Positions 56,037 through 64,000 of a stretch of 64,000 bases of DNA are shown in pieces. The stretch is from Platanthera guangdongensis (lineage: Eukaryota > Streptophyta > Magnoliopsida > Asparagales > Orchidaceae), in contig CM077158.1 in assembly GCA_039583875.1 (NCBI GenBank), positions 123,997,900 to 124,061,899 on the forward strand, given 5' to 3'. The translations under genes were made by a program, and so were the position numbers. The notes beneath the pieces are model-generated. The model saw nothing but the letters and a program-made list of their open reading frames with translations. It ran no database searches and was not told the origin of the DNA. Numbering within the stretch: position 1 is the first letter of the stretch; each line of letters starts with the position of its first letter.

Positions 56037-58057
56037 TGGTGAATTCAATTCACTATCAACTCGAAAAGGCAAGTGTACCTATCGAATCGTAGTACCAAGG
56101 TCATATTAACACTCGGGGCTGTCAACTACTCTTACTCACGCTTCCACTATTATCCTACCGAAAGATTGTTGGATTTTTGAGAATTTTTAAATTAAAACTA
56201 AAGATAATTTGAAACAAAAACTCATGTTAAAAAGCTAACATTCGATCAATGATTCACCATGAAATGAGACGAGAAGGAAAAAATGATTAATTTTATAATT
56301 GCGAATTAAACTCGACCGTGACAGATCCGAAAATAAGAAAAAATCTCGCTAGAGCATTAAGTCTCCTAACTTATAGACACTTTGATCGAAATCTCTTTAC
56401 AAATCAAAGGAGCCTAAAGTTTCATTATCGAGGTGATCTGCACTATTGGATTTGACTCCAATCCGGAGGATTTACGTCGTCCTATCTCTAGGGTTGCATG
56501 CAACTCCTTCCTTCTTTGAGTGATCTTTCAAATCAACGAGTCTCTCAACTAGTATGAAATGAGATCAAATGCCTACTATCGTATATCGGAAATACGTAGT
56601 CGACTCAATAAAAATCAAAGAAGGTTCGAATATAATTTAGACAAAAATAAAACTAAAGAGTAAAGGAGGTCCTCATCTCATTTCATGGATCCTCATGATC
56701 GAATGCTAAGGGAAATTAGCTACGCATAATCGAAAGGGAAACCAAAATAAGAGAAGGAACTAACATTTTTAATACTTAATAAAGAAGGGGTACATAATAA
56801 AAAGAACAAGACAATATTATCCTACAAGAAAATGGTTACACTAACAGAGAAGAAAAACAACAAGTAAAAAAGGGAACAACTCTCTCTTGAACTAGCTATC
56901 TCACTTGCTCTCCCTCCAATTCAACCTTCCAAAGCTTGAGGCAAGGGATCCTTTTATAGATGAGGGGGAAGGTTCTAGATGGGAATAAAATGAAATGGCA
57001 AGGGGGGTGGTCGGCCATATGCTTGGAGAGGGGGAATGCATTTCATTTAATGAGGGGGAAGAAAGGGAGGTGGGCTCAATGCATTGGTGGCAAGGTGCAT
57101 GCATGGAGAAATTAATAAGAGAGAGAGAGAGTATGATGGATGCATTGTATGACATTTAATGGAATGAAAATAGGAGATAATTAATAGACAGTGGATGAAT
57201 GTAGAGGAGGGTGGCCGGCCATGAGGTTGGAGAATGCATGAATGCAATGAATGATGAGGGAGAGAGAGGATGAAAAAGGGTGGCTGGCCATGCATGAATG
57301 GAGACTTGTGCTGCACTTGAAGGGGGTCGGGCTACATGCATCTAAAGTGGGCTGCTTCATCATTGAAGTGGGCTCAGGCAGAACTTGAAGGCTTCATGGT
57401 GGGGCCGGGCTGTACCAAAGAGGAAGGGCTCCATCAAGGAGGACCGGCCATGCACTTCAAAGGCTCGGGTTGCAACATTAAGTGGGCTGCTCCAAGTGAA
57501 GGGCTGCTTGGTTTAGACTTGGAGAAGGAGGCTCGGCTGGACTGCACTTGTATGGCTTGGTTATGAAGGCAGCATGCATGTTGGACTTGAGCTCGGGTAG
57601 GGGCTGCACCAACACATCAATGGCTGCACTTGTCAAAAGGAATTGAACCTACAAATAACAAGACAAAACAAACATTATACACATAATATTATTTATTAAC
57701 ATTGAACATAATAATTATAACAAATAAAACTAAATATCACATAATATAATATATATTAATAAGACTAAACATAACAATAATAAGACATTAAATAAGACAA
57801 TTAACAAAACATAAAAATAAACAACAAACATATTAAACATTAAAACTAAACTAAACATAACATAACAAAACATAAAATGTAAAACATAAAATAATAAGAA
57901 CAAAACACATAATAAAGTTAGAAATTATAATATCATAACATAAAAGACATTAAACGAGAAATAAAACAAAACAGACATAAATAAACAAAATTATAAATAA
58001 ACTTAGGAATTTAGGCTTATAAACTATACCAAAAATGATGACTAAAAGTAGTCATCA
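56037..58057 (-). repeat. Athila-like 5' LTR
   Basis: 2021 bp copy of 49116-51131, followed by the TSD AACAT. Short open frames on either strand are shared with the other LTR but show no protein features. Confidence 0.93.
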
Positions 58058-58062
58058 AACAT

Positions 58063-59170
58063 CGCTCCCCCTGCTTCCTGAACCGGAAGCCTCCGCCTTC
58101 GAGGCAAAAGTACCTGGAGCATCGCTCCCCCTACTTCCTGACCCCGACGCCTTTCCCCCGGAGCTAGATCAACCTGGAGCTCATGGTGACTCGGGCAGCT
58201 CCACCTGAACCTTAGCAGCAGCCTCCTTTAGCCCACCATCTAACCTGCTCATCTCTAGCTCCACACAAGAGCTATCCCAATACGGCGTCAAGTCATCGAA
58301 GAAAATGTCTCTCGACACGATGAGTCTCTTCATCGCAGGATCCATACAACTCCATATCCTATGCTCATCATACCCAATAAAGACTAGCTTCATCTTGAGA
58401 GCAACGAGAGTGTGTAAGTAGCAGGTAGATCCAAACACCCTTAGGTGCTTCACACTGGGCGTTACTCCGAACATTAGCTCATAAGGAGTCTTCACATAGA
58501 TTAGACTAAGTAGCATTCGATTGATGGCATGATCAGCACAGGTCATTCCTTCGGCCCAAAGAGCCTAAGGAATGCCTTTACTCTGAAGCCAACACCTGCA
58601 GATCTTCGTTAACCAATGGATCATCTGAGCTGCAATACTGCCTTGTTGTGAAGTATTTCCACAAGAAATCTCCTTCTGGATCCCTTGCCTCCTGCAAAAG
58701 TTTGAGAACTCGGTTGAGCCAAACTCACCACCGATGCTTGTCCTCAACTGCTTGATCCTCAGACCAAGCTAGCCTTCCACAAGCTTCTTGAACTCCATAA
58801 ACAAGCACATCATGTTGGACTTCTTCTTCATGAAGTATACCCAAGTATACCTTGAATAGTCATCAACCAATATCAGCATGAACCTGCTTCCTCCAAGACT
58901 GGTGGTGATGGTCTGTCCAACCAGAGCACAATGGACAACCTCTAAAGGTGCTTTACATCTGGATTATGCCTTATCAACCATGAAGCGATAAGCTTCACTT
59001 TGCTGACATCCCGCACACGCCTGGCCATCTCCATAGGAGGACAATCTAGGCAATCCTCTTAGAGTCTTCTTACTACCATTTCTTTCAGCTTGTCCATCCC
59101 TACATGCCCCAGCATTTCATGCTAGATAGCTGCACTATCACTGGCCTTAATCCGGTCAGCCCCAGAACTT
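58063..59170 (-). pseudogene. Copia-2 integrase region
   Basis: Minus strand: pre-integrase remnant (about 59130-59000), core with LILVDDYSRYTWVYFMKKKS (about 58880), LRTSIGGEFGSTEFSNFCR (58760), then CADHAINRMLLSLIYVKTPYELM and HLRVFGSTCYLH (58546-58181). The second catalytic Asp site reads TSIGGEF instead of TDNGGEF and the Glu region reads GSIAAQM, so the triad is broken. Stops fall before 58747 and 58546. It continues as Ser/Gly-rich linker to the Athila insertion. Confidence 0.88.
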
Positions 59171-59183
59171 GTTTAAGACCCAA

Positions 59184-59789
59184 CTAAGTTCTTCTCCTTG
59201 CCTCCAACATGAGATATGTTTGCCTAGAGCAAGGTAACCTTGCACTCCTTCCTGAGATGACCATGTTGTTTGCATTTATAGCACCTTGGTCCTTCCTTCC
59301 TCTTCTCATCACGCCTAGGAGAAACACTCCTCTCTTGCTGATATGAAGTAGAAGGACCATCCTCTGCAGCAACCTTCACCTCCTTCCTGAACAACCCATT
59401 AAGGGAAGTCCAAACCTCCACAGCTGACCGACATCCACTGATGTGGTCCAAGACCTCCGATGAGATCACCTCCTTGAGAATAAACTACGCCTTCGCATTT
59501 GTCTTCTTCCAATCTCTCATCTCTTTAGCATTGCCAACAGTAGCCACTTGTCTTTCTGCACCGCATACAACCTCCCAAAGGTCCTCGCCAAGATGAAAGC
59601 TCTCCATACAAGACTTCCACCTAAGAAAGTTCGTCTCTGTGAGTAGATCAATTCCAAGAAAACTTGCATCTTACCCTGCCATGGTTCTACCACTGGTTCC
59701 CTCTTCAAAGAGTAAAACCACTTCAGTTGATCGCTGCTTATCCACTCCAAACCAGCTCCGAGACCAAGTTCATTGCTCAAGCAACTGAA
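59184..59789 (-). pseudogene. gag: Copia-2 gag
   Basis: Minus strand, immediately after the primer site. Alternating frames contain MSNELGLGAGLEWISSDQL, then WKKTNAKA, VISSEVLDHISGCRSAVEVW and a zinc knuckle CX2CX4HX4C (CYKCKQHGHLRKEC, about 59285-59240). At least one frameshift and a stop break it. A typical small copia gag. Confidence 0.88.
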
Positions 59790-59805
59790 CCTGGCTTTTA
59801 TACCA
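59790..59805 (-). other. Copia-2 primer binding site (Met-tRNA type, two changes)
   Basis: The minus strand reads TGGTATAAAAGCCAGG, against the usual TGGTATCAGAGCCAGG, directly adjoining the LTR. Confidence 0.85.
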
Positions 59806-60129
59806 TGTTAAAATTCAACAACCTGACACTACTACCACGTTGAATTCTCTCCAGGTGGTCAGCAAGATAGCCTAAAACAAAATTAATATTCTCAGAACTA
59901 TCCAGTTCATACCTTGATCACGCGGAAATTCCCTGGAACCTGGAGTGAGCAGGGGTTATCTCAACTGAAGTCAATCAACCAGCAGCACAAGAGTCTTATT
60001 GATTTACAACAATCTTCTTTACACAACGAGACATACATGGCGATACATGCTTCACCAACCAACACCCAAGGGAAAGCAGAGACTACAAAAACAAAACAAG
60101 AGAAACAACCCACGCAGACTCAAATACAA

Positions 60130-61720
60130 GCCGCCGGTCTACTGTTGTGGAGTCCGCTCAGTCCGCCAGGTCGCCAGGCCGCAACCCAAGCCGCGCGGAC
60201 TACCCCTTATTCCAATGCTTTCCCTAGCCACCGATCTGCAAGCCGCCTGACCGCGAGGTCGCATAGCCACCAGACCGCACAAGCTTTGATGCTTAATAGA
60301 ACAGTCCGGCTGAGGTAGGCGACTTCTTGTACCCCGAACCAAGTTGCCAAAGAGAAGACTGTCTGGTCGCTGTCTGCGACCTGCTGTTTTCCGCCTGTTA
60401 TTTAACCGTAGAGTCTGCACTATCCCTGACCGCAATCAGAGCCAAGTCCTGGCTTTCCAGCGCTATCCGCACAACCTGCACAACACAACCTGGTCAACTC
60501 ACTCAAACCGCGCGGACACAAAAATGCAGTCCGCAGCAACCTATGCGGGCTCAAGTTACTGTTCACTTATGCATGAAGGTTGTTATTCCTTATGTGACAT
60601 GGGTCCTATTTATAGGCACGATGATGAGTTCGGTCACCTCCATAGACGATAGGATTACCGCCACATACTGCAGCAAGACTTCTCCACAGTCTGCGGATAC
60701 ATAACAGTCCGCCGCACTTGTGCAAGATAGGCAGCCCGCCTAGCTTCTCCAAGGCCGGACTCCAATCGCCAATCTGCCCCGCCAAGACATCACTAAGGCC
60801 GAACAGCAACACCAGTCCGCCTTGTCGAAAAGGGCCAATCCAGGACAGCCACAATCGGACTCCGCAACATCAGTCCGCCAATCTGCTGACACAGCACCAG
60901 CCCGAATATCCCGAGCCCGCACCCTTGCCACCAAGGCACCTGTAGGACTCAGCGGACACCCGACTTCAGTCCGGACAACCCGAGCCCACAGCTTTACCAC
61001 AAAGGCTCCTGCTGGACACAGCGGACACCCAGCTTCAGTCTGCATACCTTACAGACTTCTCCAGTCCGCATATCCCGCAGACTGCACCAGTCTGCATACT
61101 CCAAGTCCATAGCCTTGTCACCAAGACACTTATCGGACTCAGCAGACTCCAGCTCCAGTCCGCACATAGTTGTGGACACAACCTCTAGTCCGCTCATCCC
61201 CAAAATCGCAACAAAGGCACATGTACTTCTGCCGAGCTTGGCGGACTGAGAAGCAGTCTGCTCTCCACTGTGCGATCTCTCCGGACTGAGCCAAACATGG
61301 ACTTGGTTCAGACCCATCGAGTCTAAACCACTGGCCACAAGGTCGAGTCCGCACTTACTGGAGGACACTGGATCCAGTCCACCTGTCCCGGCGAACTCCA
61401 GTATCAGTCCGCTCGGACTGGCGGTCTCCACGGCTTCCACTTCCCACTGCACCAGAGCAAGACCAAGGGAACTGCCAAACTGGTCTGCCGAGCTCCAGTT
61501 CTTCAGTCCGCTTCATGCCGGACTCCACGACTAGAGTTTCTATCCGCCAGGTTACTTCCTGGGATCCAACTTCCTACTGAGCATAAGCCGGCCTGGCTAA
61601 CCGCCGTTGCTGTCTGCGTAGTCTGCGCAAACAGACCGTCCAGGCAGCTACAGAACAAACCGTCTGCAACATCCTTGCCGACCTAGAAGTCTGCCAACCC
61701 TGACCGCGTAGTCCGTGCGG
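60130..61720. promoter_or_regulatory. CAGTCCGC/GCGGACTG motif array in Copia-2 LTR
   Basis: About 25-30 copies of CAGTCCGC, its complement or one-base variants (CAGTCTGC, CGGACTC) are spread in both orientations, for example 60143, 60521, 60710, 60812, 61053, 61188, 61405 and 61500, some back to back as AGTCCGCTCGGACT. Most lie upstream (element sense) of the TATA box. Confidence 0.75.
60605..60616 (-). promoter_or_regulatory. Copia-2 LTR TATA box (CCTATAAATAGG)
   Basis: The plus strand reads CCTATTTATAGG. It is in the expected place between the motif-rich U3 and the leader side of the LTR. Confidence 0.7.
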
Positions 61721-61774
61721 ATAGGTCCAAGTGCTCCATTCACCCACTTTCACTTCAAAAATTTCAACAACATC

Positions 61775-62095
61775 ATCCTAAAAAAGTTCTTCTTCTTCAT
61801 CAGTTGGCCTGAACTTTGGTAGATTCATTGCTTTTCTCAACCTTCGGGGAGTGATTTTGATCTTGTTTTCGCTGATAGATGACTTGATTTTGTTGGTGGA
61901 TGAGTTTACAGTGGCATGCGAATGTAGTTCAAGAACTTCTCGCTTTTATATCGAGCTTGGCTCTCACAGCACAAACTCTAGGTCAGCGACCTTTAGTAAG
62001 TGATGAACAAGTTGTACTTCCTCTGGATCATCATTGAATTCATTTCTCACTAACTCAGAACCCTCGAAATGGAAATCCATTTCTTTTGGTGACAT
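61775..62095 (-). pseudogene. Sirevirus-2 ORF3, N-terminal part
   Basis: The minus strand starts at ATG 62095 (MSPKEMDFHFEGSELVRNEF), matching MAPKLEENVNEGYELVRNAF in Sirevirus-1. It runs through KIKITPRRLRKAMNLP to the Copia-2 insertion at ACATC, then resumes at 48319. Two stops occur near 61960-61940 (around VLxEPSSIxKREVLEL). It is the key evidence that Copia-2 sits inside ORF3. Confidence 0.85.
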
Positions 62096-62197
62096 GGAGC
62101 CTTTGAATTTTTGGAGTTTTGCTCGAGATATTGTCACATGGAGGAAGAAAATCGAAGAGGGCTAGGAATAATGTATTTTATTTTAAGCACAAACACT

Positions 62198-62208
62198 TCT
62201 ATTTATAC
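62198..62208 (-). promoter_or_regulatory. Putative internal TATA box (GTATAAATAGA) of Sirevirus-2 ORF3
   Basis: It lies 103 bp before the ORF3 ATG, against 97 bp in Sirevirus-1, and just downstream (element sense) of a motif array. Confidence 0.55.
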
Positions 62209-62309
62209 TTACCCCTATTTGAGAATGTGAAGAGGCACGTACCTATCATGTTTTACACGAGTTGATCAACAACTGAGATTAATCCCGGAAGATAGCCGTA
62301 ATCAAAACT

Positions 62310-62500
62310 ATCTGGTTAAGATCATTGAGTGGTCTCGATGTACTCACAGCAATAGATGACTGAAGTTATCTCAGCACACTCGACGCCTATACACTTAGTC
62401 TCCACGCACTTGATGCTTGATGTTGTCTCAGCGCACTCATCGCCTGGACACATAGACTTAACACACTCGACGCTTGGACCCTTAGTTCATATCTTCCTTA
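62310..62500. promoter_or_regulatory. Motif array in the Sirevirus-2 pol-ORF3 spacer
   Basis: CACTCGACGCYTNNACNCTTAG-type and TTGAGTGG words repeat five or six times (near 62325, 62375, 62400, 62430, 62465). They are the more decayed counterpart of the spacer array in Sirevirus-1 and share the CACTC words of the Sirevirus-2 LTR array. Confidence 0.65.
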
Positions 62501-62556
62501 ATATCCTGCAAGGATAAATACTGTCTGTAACACATATCTATGAAGAGACAATTAAG

Positions 62557-62822
62557 TTATACTAAGTTCAACATTCCCAACTAAAATTTGAAGGTGTTGA
62601 ACTTGGCTTCATCTAGTGGCTTAGTGAAAATATCAGCCACTTGTCTGTCTGTGGAGAAATACTCAAGAAAGATGTCCTCTTTTTATGCATGTTCTCTAAA
62701 AAAATAATAGTTAATCTCTATATGCTTAGTCCTGCTACGAGACATATGATTCCTTGCAATAGTGTTCGGTTTTGTATCCACAAAAACCCTGATTTAAAGA
62801 AGGTTCCAGTTATGCTAAGATG
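62557..62822 (-). pseudogene. Sirevirus-2 pol C-terminus (RNase H tail)
   Basis: The minus strand encodes [53 protein letters not shown] and LGMLNL, matching the end of Sirevirus-1 pol. In-frame stops follow FREHA and TFKF. Similarity ends near 62822, where the element is cut. Confidence 0.88.
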
Positions 62823-63079
62823 AATTGTGATTGTATTTGATATGCTGGTTTAGTTATGTACTTGTAGATTTTCATTGTTAAGTACACACCAATGTCAGGT
62901 TACAGTGGGTCGGTAAAAACAGGACTATATAATGTAATTCCTCATTATATAGGACAAAGTGTTGACTCGCATGTAATCTCTCTATTGGGGTGTACTTCTT
63001 TCCCAAGTACAAGTGAAGGCTCAAGAATGGTCAAGGCTTAGAATTAGAGAGAGAGAAATTCTCCTAAGTATAATTTGTC
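62823..63079. other. Unassigned stretch with one perfect inverted repeat
   Basis: Not recognisable as pol. It holds CTATATAATG / CATTATATAG (62925-62934 and 62943-62952) with an 8-base loop. It may begin a third element whose array follows. Confidence 0.4.
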
Positions 63080-63680
63080 AAGTATGGTTTGAATACTCGT
63101 CGAATTCGTCGAGTATCAGGGTGATACTCGTCGAATTTGTCATGTATACCTACCTATACCCGTCGAATTCATCTCTTATGCCTAGGGTAATTTTTCTAAA
63201 GAATTAAAAAATCTATTAAGTAAAATTCGTTGATTATCGTTGTGCATACTTGTCGAATATATCTAACGATACTCGCCTAATTCGTCGAATATGCTAAGTG
63301 ATACACGCCAAATTTGTCGAGTCTAGTCTACTCTACTTCTCAACATTTTTCCAAGTATAATTCATTGAATATGAAAGCATTGAGTGCGTTGAGTTAACTC
63401 AATGATATTCGTCAAATGCTGTCTTTGGTGTTGAGTGAAGTCAAAGCATCGAGTGTAATGGCATTGAGTGTGTTGAGTTAGTTAACCTATACTCGACTAA
63501 TTCGTCGAGTATGCAAGGTGATACTCGACGAATTCGTCAAGTATGACTCTTCGTCATGGCGTTGAGTGACTGGTCGTCCTGGGATGATTTGGCTAAGTCC
63601 TTTTTGACATATATCAAGATGTATTCGACGAGTATCATTATGATACTCGACGATACTCGACGAATTTGACTTAGGTCATT
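63080..63680. promoter_or_regulatory. Array of CGAATTCGTCGAGTAT-type motifs near the right edge
   Basis: About ten degenerate units of TATACTCGNCNAATTCGTC plus GAGTAT recur every 40-60 bp, several close to palindromic around GAATTC, with TTGAGTG words at 63385-63570. Same vocabulary as 2541-3020. Confidence 0.75.
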
Positions 63681-63784
63681 TTTCCGATAATTTTCAAAAA
63701 CCAGTCTCGGGTTCGGTAGACCATGCACAATGTTTTTAGGTTTCGTTTTTAGAAACTTTCTTTATACCGTTGGTAAGAAGATCT

Positions 63785-63795
63785 CTATAAATACC
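63785..63795 (+). promoter_or_regulatory. Candidate TATA box (CTCTATAAATA) after the array
   Basis: It lies about 105 bp after the last motif copy, as in the Sirevirus-1 LTR. The presumed transcript start is cut off by the LTR at 63831. Confidence 0.5.
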
Positions 63796-63830
63796 TAGGG
63801 ATATTTTTATTCCATACTATTCGTGATATT

Positions 63831-64000
63831 TGTAACACCCCCAAAACCCAAAATTGGGGTCAGGTCGGGTTACACGGCCTGGGACACAGGCGTGTCATAG
63901 GCCATGTCCTACTCGGGTGAGAAGTCCGGCATCAGGTCGATGAAATGCATTCGACGGAGTTTTTGAGGGTACACGCCCTGGGACAATGGCATGTCAAGGG
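63831..64000 (+). repeat. Start of a further LTR (TGTAACACCCCC)
   Basis: A typical Ty3/gypsy LTR opening, TGTAACACCCCCAAAACCC, followed by ACACGGCCTGGGACACAGGC and GTGTC words. It runs off the window, so its orientation and end cannot be checked. Confidence 0.6.

Larger units (their letters stand above)
49116..58057 (-). mobile_element. Athila-like Ty3/gypsy element lacking RT, RNase H and integrase core
   Basis: 8942 bp, flanked by AACAT (49111-49115 and 58058-58062). Two LTRs of about 2.02 kb, an Asp-tRNA-type primer site, gag, gag-protease, an integrase C-terminal remnant, and a 1.95-kb non-coding 3' part. The ~2.5-kb RT-RNase H-IN core expected between protease and integrase C-terminus is absent, and the protease Asp is replaced, so it needs helper proteins. 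Confidence 0.92.
48320..61769 (-). mobile_element. Copia-2: Ty1/copia element with internal deletion, hosting the Athila insertion
   Basis: LTR ends read TRTTAAAATTCAAC...TTTCAACA and are flanked by ACATC (48315-48319 and 61770-61774). Order on the minus strand: LTR (61769-59806), primer site, gag, integrase, Athila insertion, Ser/Gly-rich linker, RT N-terminus, then an abrupt jump into a 419-bp remnant of the 3' LTR. RT, RNase H and about 1.5 kb of the 3' LTR are gone. Confidence 0.9.
59806..61769 (-). repeat. Copia-2 5' LTR
   Basis: 1964 bp, TGTTAAAATTC...TTTCAACA on the plus strand. On the minus strand a motif array (61720-60690 and beyond) leads to a TATA box at 60616-60605, then R/U5. 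It is GC-richer than its neighbours. Confidence 0.9.
6682..62822 (-). mobile_element. Sirevirus-2: Ty1/copia Sirevirus, 5'-truncated, split by two nested insertions
   Basis: The pieces are collinear on the minus strand: pol RNase H tail (62822-62557), spacer with motif array and TATA box (62556-62096), ORF3 (62095-61775 and 48319-46395), and 3' LTR (~46345-44765 and 6809-6682). Removing the two insertions (6810-44764 plus one CAAGA, and 48320-61769 plus one ACATC) restores continuity of both LTR and ORF3. The order and the ORF3 protein match Sirevirus-1. The 5' LTR, gag and most of pol are missing beyond 62822, so the original TSD cannot be tested. It is the oldest layer of this nest. Confidence 0.85.

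Noticed and set aside
1..64000. tRNA, rRNA or other RNA genes
   Set aside because: No cloverleaf, rRNA-like or snRNA-like sequence was recognised; the tRNA-like words found are primer binding sites.

Overview
This is a stretch of plant nuclear DNA, almost certainly from a flowering plant with a large repeat-rich genome. I see no host gene, tRNA or rRNA. Essentially everything recognisable is LTR retrotransposon: Ty1/copia of the Sirevirus type and of another type, Ty3/gypsy chromovirus of the Tekay/Del type, and Athila-like Ty3/gypsy. The species cannot be told from the sequence. All coding regions carry stops, frameshifts or deletions, so this is a retrotransposon graveyard, but its layering can be read almost base by base because four insertions keep matching 5-bp target-site duplications (TSDs).

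Layout. 1-1558: decayed chromovirus pol tail (+), followed by its LTR from 1668. About 4441-5825: decayed copia pol fragment (-). From 5829: a related LTR fragment, cut at 6682 by a minus-strand Sirevirus (called Sirevirus-2). Sirevirus-2 is the outer shell of most of the window: its 3' LTR is 6682-6809 plus 44765-~46345, its envelope-like ORF3 is 46395-48319 plus 61775-62095, and its pol tail is 62557-~62822, where it is truncated. Its LTR was split by a Tekay-type compound element (6810-44764, TSD CAAGA) with three LTRs and two internal regions. The first of those LTRs was split by a nearly complete plus-strand Sirevirus (Sirevirus-1, 8594-21610, TSD GTGTG). The ORF3 of Sirevirus-2 was split by a second minus-strand copia element (Copia-2, 48320-61769, TSD ACATC), which was split in turn by an RT-less Athila-like element (49116-58057, TSD AACAT). 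The right edge holds a repeat-array/TATA segment (63080-63830) and the start of another LTR (63831).

The most unusual signal is regulatory. Sirevirus-1 carries 66 perfect copies of the 10-bp palindrome GTGTCGACAC: 25 in the 5' LTR, 29 in the 3' LTR and 12 in the pol-ORF3 spacer. Spacing is often near 21 bp (two helical turns), and each array lies just upstream of a TATAAATAGG box. Sirevirus-2 has the same layout with a different motif (TTGAGTGA/TCACTCAA type), again both in its LTR and between pol and ORF3, with a TATA box about 100 bp before the ORF3 start in both elements. Other LTRs here carry their own motif arrays (CAGTCCGC in Copia-2, TTGAC in the Tekay LTRs, CGTCGAGTAT near both window ends). 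I infer an internal promoter for ORF3 under the same array-type control as the LTR, and suggest as a testable idea a family-specific DNA-binding or anti-silencing system.

Other notable points are a probable 119-bp intron between gag and protease in both Tekay internal regions, a captured and tandemly duplicated foreign RT fragment inside one Tekay LTR, and empty-site copies of the Sirevirus-1 insertion point in the two sister LTRs.
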